Assembly (NCBI RefSeq): GCF_051900425.1
Contig: NZ_JBHZGK010000004.1
Coordinates: forward strand, 1-64,000
Origin: Frateuria_A sp051900425
GTDB lineage: Bacteria > Pseudomonadota > Gammaproteobacteria > Xanthomonadales > Rhodanobacteraceae
Length of the DNA stretch: 64,000 bases
Reading direction: 5' to 3'
Shown: piece by piece, positions 58,190 to 64,000 of the stretch
Layout: every line of letters starts with the position of its first letter
How positions within the stretch are numbered: the stretch's first letter is position 1
Notes under the pieces: model-generated
Database searches by the model: none
Told to the model about the DNA's origin: nothing
The model's input: the letters and a program-made list of their open reading frames with translations, nothing else
Translations under genes and position numbers: made by a program

Positions 58190-58846
58190 GTGCTTGAAAT
58201 TCTGATGGCTGGCGGGTGGGCGTTGGCCCCCATCCTGATCTGTTCGGCGGCGGCTCTGGCGATCGTGCTGGAGCGCTGGTGGTCCCTGCGCCGCAAGGCG
58301 GTCCTGCCCGATGGGCTGGGCGAGGAAGTGCGCAAGTGGGCGCGTAGCGGCCAGCTCGATCCGGCGCATCTGGACGCGCTCGCCGCCGGCTCGCCACTGG
58401 GGGAATTGCTGGCCGGCGCGCTGGCCGTGCGCAACCGCCCACGCGAGCAGATAAAGGAGCGCATCGAGGACACCGGTCGCCACGTCGTGCACCGCATGGA
58501 GCGTTACCTCAATACGCTCGGCACCATCGCCCTGATCGGCCCGCTGCTGGGTCTGCTGGGTACCGTGATCGGCCTGATCCGCATGTTCATGCAGGTGATG
58601 GCCGGCGGCATGGCCGACCCGACCAAGATGGCCGGCGGCATCGGCGAGGCGCTGATCTGCACGGCCATGGGTCTGGTGGTCGCGATCCCGGCCTATGTGC
58701 TGCATCGCTACTTCCGTTCGAAGGTGGCCGGCTACTGCATCGACATGGAGAAGCAGGCGACCGCACTGCTGGACGACCTGACCGGCACGCCGGCGCCGGC
58801 AGCCCGCCCGCGCCGCACGGCGACGACTGCCGCTACCAGCGCCTGA
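58190..58846 (+). CDS. exbB: MotA/TolQ/ExbB proton channel family protein
   Basis: The 218-residue protein has three helices (LAPILICSAAALAIVLERWW, LGTIALIGPLLGLLGTVIGLIRMF split over residues 105-128, and GEALICTAMGLVVAIPAYVLH). With ExbD it converts proton-motive force into work on TonB-like or envelope partners. GTG at 58190 follows GGGAG; gene position before exbD-msbA-lpxK is conserved in Xanthomonadales. Confidence 0.93.
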   Translation: MLEILMAGGWALAPILICSAAALAIVLERWWSLRRKAVLPDGLGEEVRKWARSGQLDPAHLDALAAGSPLGELLAGALAVRNRPREQIKERIEDTGRHVVHRMERYLNTLGTIALIGPLLGLLGTVIGLIRMFMQVMAGGMADPTKMAGGIGEALICTAMGLVVAIPAYVLHRYFRSKVAGYCIDMEKQATALLDDLTGTPAPAARPRRTATTAATSA

Positions 58847-58854
58847 GGGTAAGC

Positions 58855-59283
58855 ATGCGTATCGGTTCCGACCGTCGGCAGGACGACTTCGAGATCAACG
58901 TGATCTCGCTGATCGACGTGCTGCTGACGCTTCTGATGTTCTTCGTGCTGACCACGACCTTCGTGCAGCACTCGCGCCTGCAGGTCACGCTGCCGCAGGC
59001 CAGCGCCGAAGAGCGCGACATGCAGGGCCCTGCCTTGACCGTGATGATCGACCGCGATGGACATTTCTACGTCGGTAGCGACGCGGTGGTGGGCGAGGGC
59101 GTCCAACCGCTCAAGCAGGCCATCGCGCGCGTGGCGGGCGACGACCACGACCGCCCGATCACGATCCGCGCCGACGCACTGACGCCGCACCAGAACGTCG
59201 TCACGGCCATGGACGCGCTCGGCCAGCTCGGCTTCACCCGGCTGGCGATCGCGACCACGCCGACCCAGGAAGCCGCACGTTGA
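58855..59283 (+). CDS. exbD: ExbD/TolR-family biopolymer transport protein
   Basis: The 142-residue protein has a short cytoplasmic start, one membrane helix with the proton-carrying Asp21 (VISLIDVLLTLLMFFVLTTT), and a periplasmic domain (LTPHQNVVTAMDALGQLGF). It pairs with ExbB, 8 bases upstream. Its TGA overlaps the msbA TTG start. Confidence 0.94.
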   Translation: MRIGSDRRQDDFEINVISLIDVLLTLLMFFVLTTTFVQHSRLQVTLPQASAEERDMQGPALTVMIDRDGHFYVGSDAVVGEGVQPLKQAIARVAGDDHDRPITIRADALTPHQNVVTAMDALGQLGFTRLAIATTPTQEAAR

Positions 59284-61055
59284 CAGCCGCCCGAAAGGTG
59301 GCCATCTGGGACGCCGAAACCCTGCGCGTCTACAAGCGGCTGCTCGGCTACACGCGGCGCTGGTGGGTGATCGGTGCGATCGCCATTCTCGGCATGGCGG
59401 TCGACGGCGGCGCGTTGGCGGCCTTTACCCAGAAACTGCGGCCGATGATCGACGAGCTCTTCGCCAAGAAGGACCCGTACCTGATCTTCTGGATGCCGAT
59501 CTGGATCGTGTTGATTTTTGCGGCGCGCGGCGTCGGCACCTTCGTCAGCAGTTACGGTATTTCGTACGTGGGCCGCAACGTCGTGCAGGCGATGCAGGCG
59601 GACGTGTTCGCCGCCTATCTGCGTCTGCCAGCGGCGTTCTTCGGCAATGAGCCCTCCGGCCAGCAGATCTCCCGCATCACCTACACCAGCGAGCAGGTGG
59701 CCTCGGCGTCCACTGATGCACTGAAGGTGGTCGTGACCGAAGGCGTCACGGTGATCGGGATGCTGTACGTGATGCTGACCAACAGCGCCTATCTCTCGCT
59801 CACACTGCTGATGATGGCCCCCGGCATCGCGCTGGTTGCCACGATGGTCAGCCGGCGCTACCGGGAGATCAGCCGGCGCATCCAGGGCTCGATGGGCTCG
59901 GTGACCGGCGCGGTGGACGAGTCGGTCCATGCGCACCGCGAAGTGCGCGTCTACGGCGGGCAGCAGCACGAGGCCGCGCGCTTCGCGGACGTTTCCCACC
60001 GCGCTCGCCGCCTCAACATGAAGATCGCCACCACCAGCGCGACCTCGAGCACGGCCATCCAGACCGTCGCAGCGCTCGCGCTCGCGCTGCTGGTGTACCT
60101 GGCCACCCGGCCCCAGGTCATCGATGGCATCTCGCCCGGCGTGTTTGTCACTGTGCTGACGGCCATGGGCGCCATGATGCCCTCGCTCAAGCGCCTGGCG
60201 AACGTGCAGGGCACGATCCAGCGCGGCATTTCGGCGGCCGAGGATCTGTTCGAAGTCATCGATCTGCCACCGGAGCAGGACACGGGGCGTCTCCAGCTCG
60301 AGCGCACCCGCGGCGACCTGCGTTTCGAGGGCGTCCGGTTGCGTTATCCACGCAGCGAGATCGAAACCCTGCGTGGCATCGACCTGCACTGCGCGCCCGG
60401 CACCGTTACCGCGCTGGTCGGTCGCTCCGGCAGCGGCAAGAGCAGCCTGGTCAGCCTGCTGCCGCGCTTCCAGGAGCCCAGCGCAGGGCGCATCGTGCTC
60501 GACGGGCAGGACTATCGCGAATACACCCTCGCCTCGTTGCGTCGCCAGATCGGCTGGGTGGGGCAGAGCGTGGTGCTGTTCGACGGCACTATTGCCCAGA
60601 ACATTGCCTACGGCGAACTGGCCGGCGCCAGCGAGGCGGACATTACCGCGGCGGCGGAGGCGGCCAACGCGATGGAGTTCATCCAGCGGATGCCCGAGGG
60701 CATCCACACCCCGATCGGGCAGGGGGGCGGCATGCTTTCCGGTGGCCAGCGCCAGCGCCTGGCGATCGCCCGCGCCATCCTCAAGAACGCGCCGATCCTG
60801 GTGCTGGACGAGGCTACCAGCGCGCTCGATACCGAGTCCGAACGGCTGATCCAGCAGGCCCTGCAGCGCCTGATGCGCGACCGCACCACGCTGGTCATCG
60901 CACACCGGTTGTCCACCATCGAGCACGCCGATCAGATTGCCGTGATGGACCAGGGACGCATCGTTGAACGCGGCACTCACGCCGAGTTGGTAGCCTTGGG
61001 CGGTCAATACGCCGCGCTCCACCGTATGCAGTTCCACGAGCAGGAAGAAGGCTGA
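59280..61055 (+). CDS. msbA: Lipid A export ABC transporter ATP-binding/permease MsbA
   Basis: MsbA flips lipid A-core across the inner membrane. The 591-residue protein has six helices, then the ATPase with Walker A VGRSGSGKSSLVSLLPRF, Q-loop IGWVGQSVVLFDGTIAQNI, signature LSGGQRQRLAIARAIL, Walker B ILVLDEATSALD and H-loop VIAHRLST. The start is a rare TTG at 59280, coupled to exbD by TTGA. No alternative start sits before the conserved VYKRLLGYTRRWW. Confidence 0.95.
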   Translation: MTAARKVAIWDAETLRVYKRLLGYTRRWWVIGAIAILGMAVDGGALAAFTQKLRPMIDELFAKKDPYLIFWMPIWIVLIFAARGVGTFVSSYGISYVGRNVVQAMQADVFAAYLRLPAAFFGNEPSGQQISRITYTSEQVASASTDALKVVVTEGVTVIGMLYVMLTNSAYLSLTLLMMAPGIALVATMVSRRYREISRRIQGSMGSVTGAVDESVHAHREVRVYGGQQHEAARFADVSHRARRLNMKIATTSATSSTAIQTVAALALALLVYLATRPQVIDGISPGVFVTVLTAMGAMMPSLKRLANVQGTIQRGISAAEDLFEVIDLPPEQDTGRLQLERTRGDLRFEGVRLRYPRSEIETLRGIDLHCAPGTVTALVGRSGSGKSSLVSLLPRFQEPSAGRIVLDGQDYREYTLASLRRQIGWVGQSVVLFDGTIAQNIAYGELAGASEADITAAAEAANAMEFIQRMPEGIHTPIGQGGGMLSGGQRQRLAIARAILKNAPILVLDEATSALDTESERLIQQALQRLMRDRTTLVIAHRLSTIEHADQIAVMDQGRIVERGTHAELVALGGQYAALHRMQFHEQEEG

Positions 61056-61063
61056 GGCGTCTC

Positions 61064-62050
61064 ATGGCGCTAGCGCAGAAGCTGGAAGAAGCCTGGTACA
61101 GCGATGGCCGCACCCCGGTGTGGGTGCATCCGCTGTCCTGGCTTTATGCCGGCGTCAGCGGCCTGCGCCGTTTCCTCTACCGGCATGGCTGGCGACGCAG
61201 CGTGCGCCTGAGCGTGCCCGTGGTGGTGATCGGCAACATCACCGCCGGCGGTACCGGCAAGACGCCGCTGGCCATCGCCGTCGCCCAGGCGCTGCGCGAA
61301 CGTGGTTTCACTCCCGGCGTGGTCAGTCGCGGCTACGGTGGCACCCAGCGCGAGCCGCTGCTGCTCGGTGACGCGCCCAACCCGCAGCGGGTCGGTGACG
61401 AGCCCAGCCTGATCCGCACGCAGGGTATTCCGGTGGCGGTGGGCCGCGACCGCCCCGCCGCCGCCCGTCTGCTGATTGGCGCAGGCTGCGATGTGGTCAT
61501 CGCCGACGACGGCCTGCAGCACTACCGCCTCGCCCGCGACGTGGAAGTGTGCGTGATCGACGCCGTGCGCGGCTTCGGCAACGGGCGCCTGCTGCCAGCC
61601 GGCCCGCTGCGCGAGCCGCTGATGCGCCTGGCCACCGCGGACATCCGCGTGTGCAACGGCGGCGAACGCATGGGCGCCTATCCCATGCAACTGCGCGGCG
61701 GCGAAGCCTGCTCACTCACCGACGACACCTGCCAGCCGCTGACCGCCTTCACCGGCCAGCGGGTTCACGCCGTGGCCGCTATCGGTCATCCCGCCCGCTT
61801 TTTCGACAGCCTGCGCGCCTACGGCATCCTGCCGGTCGAACACGCCTTCCCCGATCACCACGCCTTCGTCCCCTCGGACTTCAACCTCGGCGAAGACCTG
61901 CCGGTGCTGATGACCGACAAGGACGCCATCAAGTGCCGGCGATTCGCGCAACCGGGATGGTGGCGGGTGCCGGTGCGGGCGGACTTGCCGGCGGAGTTCT
62001 TTGATGCATTGGCGAGCCGCATCCGGGCGGCCGTGGGGCCGGGACACTAG
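61064..62050 (+). CDS. lpxK: Tetraacyldisaccharide 4'-kinase
   Basis: LpxK phosphorylates the lipid A precursor at the 4' position. The 328-residue protein has an N-terminal amphipathic anchor (PLSWLYAGVSGLRRFLYRHG) and the P-loop VVVIGNITAGGTGKTPLAIA. The catalytic region follows: VVSRGYGG, DDGLQHYRLARDVEVCVIDA and the ADEV-like GDEPSLI. It follows msbA by 8 bases. Its TAG overlaps the convergent virD4 stop in CTAG. Confidence 0.96.
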   Translation: MALAQKLEEAWYSDGRTPVWVHPLSWLYAGVSGLRRFLYRHGWRRSVRLSVPVVVIGNITAGGTGKTPLAIAVAQALRERGFTPGVVSRGYGGTQREPLLLGDAPNPQRVGDEPSLIRTQGIPVAVGRDRPAAARLLIGAGCDVVIADDGLQHYRLARDVEVCVIDAVRGFGNGRLLPAGPLREPLMRLATADIRVCNGGERMGAYPMQLRGGEACSLTDDTCQPLTAFTGQRVHAVAAIGHPARFFDSLRAYGILPVEHAFPDHHAFVPSDFNLGEDLPVLMTDKDAIKCRRFAQPGWWRVPVRADLPAEFFDALASRIRAAVGPGH

Positions 62051-63771
62051 TTGTTCTCCACCACCATCTGGCGTTGCCGGCCGATCTCCAGGCGCGGAAC
62101 GCTCGAAGCACCCAGCAGTCTCGGCACGAAATAGCTGTCCTCGTAGTATCGAATCTTGTTGCAGCGGATCGGGTGCGGCGTGCCTTCGATAAATACGATT
62201 TCTTTCTTCGGATCCAGCGCCTTCAACTCCTGCGGCAGCATCAGCGCACGTTTTTCCTCCACTTCGGCCAGCGATACGCTGCTGCCCTGGCCGAGGCCGC
62301 CCCTGGAACGCGTGCGCTGGCGCTTGCGCTGCGTGGTGTAGCCAAGCATCTCGCTGTACTCGTTGGCATCCCGTTGCTCGCGCGGCGTGTAGACCATCTG
62401 GCAGGCCAGGTTGGTGATCATGCTGCGCGCCTTTTCCGGCCCATAAACCGCATCCAGTTGGGAGAGCGACTGGATCACGCAGAACACGCGCACGTTGTAG
62501 CCGGCGAAATACGCCACACCGTCAACCATGACGTCCATCCGACCCAGGGCGGCGAACTCGTCCAGCATGAACAGGCATTGGTGCTTGAGGGATGCGTCCT
62601 TGTCCGGGGTGACGCCAACGTTGAGCTTGATCGCCTGGTTGAAGAACAGGTTCAGCAACCCGGAGGCTTCGGTGAGCTTGCTGGGCGAAATGCCCACGTA
62701 AATCGACTGCACCCGCCGGCGCAGGTCGGGTAACCAGAAATCGTTACCCGAGGTCGCCTTGTCCAGGATCGGGTTGGCCAGGATCAGCAGCGGGGCCTGC
62801 GTGCTGGCGATCACGGAGGTAAACGTCTGCTCGGCCAGCGCGGTGATGTTGGCAAAGGCCGTGCGGGTCTGACGACTGACGTGCGGGTACTCGAGCACGG
62901 ACTTCAGGTGCGCCTTGAGATCGCTACCGTCGCCCGACAGCAGGCGGTAGACCGCGCCGAGCGTGGGGTAACCGTCGTCCCTGGCAAAGCCCTTGTCCAG
63001 GCCGTCGGTCCAGCAGTCGAACAACAGGCTGGCCGTCGCCACGAAGGTCGAGCGTGCCATGTTCGCCCAAAAGGGATCCTGATTGGGCGGGTCCTTGTAC
63101 AGGCAGTCGGCGATGGCCTGCAGGTCCGATGTGCGATGAATCACGTCGGGGCGCACGTAGGCAAACGGGTTCCAGCGATGTGTGCGCAGGTCTTCCGCAA
63201 ACGGATTGAAGAGGAAGGTGGGACCCAGCTTGGAGCGCCATTTCGACGTGATGTCGAAAGCTTCCTGTTTGATGTCCAGGACGACCATCGACCCCTGGTA
63301 GCTCAGCAGATTGGGGATCACCGCGCCGACGCCTTTGCCGCTTCGCGTTGGCGCCGCCAGCAGGGCGTGGCGCGTTCCGCGGAGCCGCAGGAAACTGCGG
63401 CCGTATCTGCCCACGACGATGCCGTTCGGGTCGTCGTCGAGGAGCCCGAGCCGGGCCAGGTCACCGCGGCTGGCGAACCGGGCGTCGCCATGGGTCGACC
63501 GTGCGCGGGGTCTGAACAGGAAGTACAACAGAGCGATCCAGGCGGCCAGTGGCAGGCCGAAACCCACGCTCCCTGACAACCTGATCTGGTGCACGTAGGG
63601 TTGAACTTCCGGCCTGGCGATCGCTGCTAGATAGCGCCCATAGGTACCAGGGCCGAGTGGCGCTCGCACATGCAAGAGGGCCAACACCAGCCAGCCGGAT
63701 GCATATAGCCCGGCAAGTACTGCCGACATGAAGGCCAGGAAGGCGGCTAACGCCTTGTTGCGTGGAATCAT
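62047..63771 (-). CDS. virD4: Type IV secretion system coupling protein VirD4
   Basis: VirD4 is the ATPase that recruits substrates to the T4SS. The 574-residue protein has two N-terminal helices (residues 8-34 and 69-88). The Walker A site is APTRSGKGVGAVIPNLLSY near residues 140-158, the Walker B CLFMLDEFAALGRM, and the late part contains NLACQMVYTPREQRDANEYSEM. It resembles the Xanthomonas X-T4SS VirD4, which delivers antibacterial effectors carrying the XVIPCD domain. ATG at 63771 has an AAGGTGAG site; an ATG at 63834 would add 21 residues of non-conserved sequence. Confidence 0.93.
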   Translation of the reverse strand: MIPRNKALAAFLAFMSAVLAGLYASGWLVLALLHVRAPLGPGTYGRYLAAIARPEVQPYVHQIRLSGSVGFGLPLAAWIALLYFLFRPRARSTHGDARFASRGDLARLGLLDDDPNGIVVGRYGRSFLRLRGTRHALLAAPTRSGKGVGAVIPNLLSYQGSMVVLDIKQEAFDITSKWRSKLGPTFLFNPFAEDLRTHRWNPFAYVRPDVIHRTSDLQAIADCLYKDPPNQDPFWANMARSTFVATASLLFDCWTDGLDKGFARDDGYPTLGAVYRLLSGDGSDLKAHLKSVLEYPHVSRQTRTAFANITALAEQTFTSVIASTQAPLLILANPILDKATSGNDFWLPDLRRRVQSIYVGISPSKLTEASGLLNLFFNQAIKLNVGVTPDKDASLKHQCLFMLDEFAALGRMDVMVDGVAYFAGYNVRVFCVIQSLSQLDAVYGPEKARSMITNLACQMVYTPREQRDANEYSEMLGYTTQRKRQRTRSRGGLGQGSSVSLAEVEEKRALMLPQELKALDPKKEIVFIEGTPHPIRCNKIRYYEDSYFVPRLLGASSVPRLEIGRQRQMVVENN

Positions 63772-63815
63772 GAGCTCACCTTCCGTGTGATGGGCCGCAC
63801 CGGTTTCGCCCGTGG

Positions 63816-64000
63816 CTAGGGCACAGCGCCCCATAAGGCGATGATCGCGTTCAGCAGCGCGGCGTTGGTTGCGGTATTCGCACCCGGGCAGGTCATCAAG
63901 TAGGTCTTGCGCAACTGGGATGTAGCTGCTGCGTCGAAGGAGGGATCGAATACGACAAGGCTGAAGAAGTAGGTGGTTGCGGGCACACAGCCAGGGCCGC
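63816..64000 (-). CDS. Unknown protein, C-terminal 60 residues only (T4SS-adjacent)
   Basis: On the minus strand the frame ending at TAG (63816) reads a natural-looking C-terminus, including CVPATTYFFSLVVFDPSFD and LRKTYLMTCPGANTATNAAL, ending IIALWGAVP. Two cysteines suggest an exported protein. It precedes virD4 by 44 bases in the same direction and is probably in the T4SS operon, but does not match VirB7 of Xanthomonas as far as can be judged. The start lies beyond the window. Confidence 0.6.
   Translation of the reverse strand, partial: GPGCVPATTYFFSLVVFDPSFDAAATSQLRKTYLMTCPGANTATNAALLNAIIALWGAVP

Overview
The window is a high-GC chromosomal segment of a gammaproteobacterium of the order Xanthomonadales, most likely Rhodanobacteraceae (Rhodanobacter/Dyella-like). 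This is inferred from the gene content and order: comEC-exbB-exbD-msbA-lpxK, serC-pheA-aroA, hrcA-grpE-dnaK-dnaJ, a Xanthomonas-type VirD4, and the Xanthomonadales-style dispersed hairpin repeats. No rRNA is present to fix the genus.

Layout. 1-129 is the end of an IS3-family element, with the first codons of its OrfA on the minus strand. It is followed by a repeat-rich intergenic block up to ispG. 0.6-11.9 kb holds ispG, an HD-GYP phosphodiesterase, aat with a FemAB-like acyltransferase (minus), serC-pheA-aroA, kdsB, uvrC and pgsA. 11.9-15.8 kb is an RNA and translation-quality region: two identical tRNA-Gly(GCC), tRNA-Cys(GCA), tRNA-Leu(UAA), a lone receiver protein, tmRNA (ssrA) with smpB, ratA-rnfH, bamE and fur. 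15.8-18.6 kb holds an orphan minus-strand terminator and a divergent MASE1 histidine kinase/LuxR-type regulator pair. 18.6-25.4 kb is recN and the heat-shock cluster hrcA-grpE-dnaK-dnaJ. 25.6-33.5 kb holds dapB, a yybP-ykoY manganese riboswitch with a CaCA-family exchanger, a 2OG-Fe(II) oxygenase, carAB and greA. 33.6-37.4 kb is a minus-strand set: rpmJ, a LysR regulator, fadH and an acyl-CoA-binding protein. 37.5-45.8 kb holds cmk, rpsA, ihfB, lapAB, two O-antigen-type sugar genes and galU. 46.0-48.9 kb holds an FAD oxidoreductase, a CsaA-like protein, a GNAT protein and ygfZ. 49.0-53.5 kb is a complete succinate dehydrogenase operon including two assembly factors. 53.7-62.0 kb is the envelope block lolC-lolD-comEC-exbB-exbD-msbA-lpxK. 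62.0-64.0 kb is the edge of a type IV secretion locus (virD4 plus the 3' end of an unknown gene).

How the genes connect. Many neighbours are translationally coupled through 4-base overlaps (ATGA, GTGA or TTGA): pheA/aroA, carB/greA, lapA/lapB, lapB/WecA-like, FAD oxidoreductase/csaA, sdhC/sdhD, exbD/msbA and the FemAB-like gene/aat. Envelope biogenesis is a recurring theme (kdsB, bamE, lapAB, WecA/WbpM-like, galU, lolCD, msbA, lpxK). Quality control is another (ssrA-smpB, DnaK system, recN, uvrC).

Most notable points. A well-formed yybP-ykoY aptamer precedes a CaCA exchanger, suggesting manganese-responsive cation export. A dispersed hairpin family supplies the stop codon of at least three genes. 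SDHAF4-like and SdhE assembly factors bracket sdhCDAB. The minus strand carries a strong orphan terminator downstream of the kinase. A GNAT gene has family-like sequence upstream of its only usable start. A T4SS coupling gene sits at the right edge. No wholly new multi-gene system could be demonstrated from the visible sequence.
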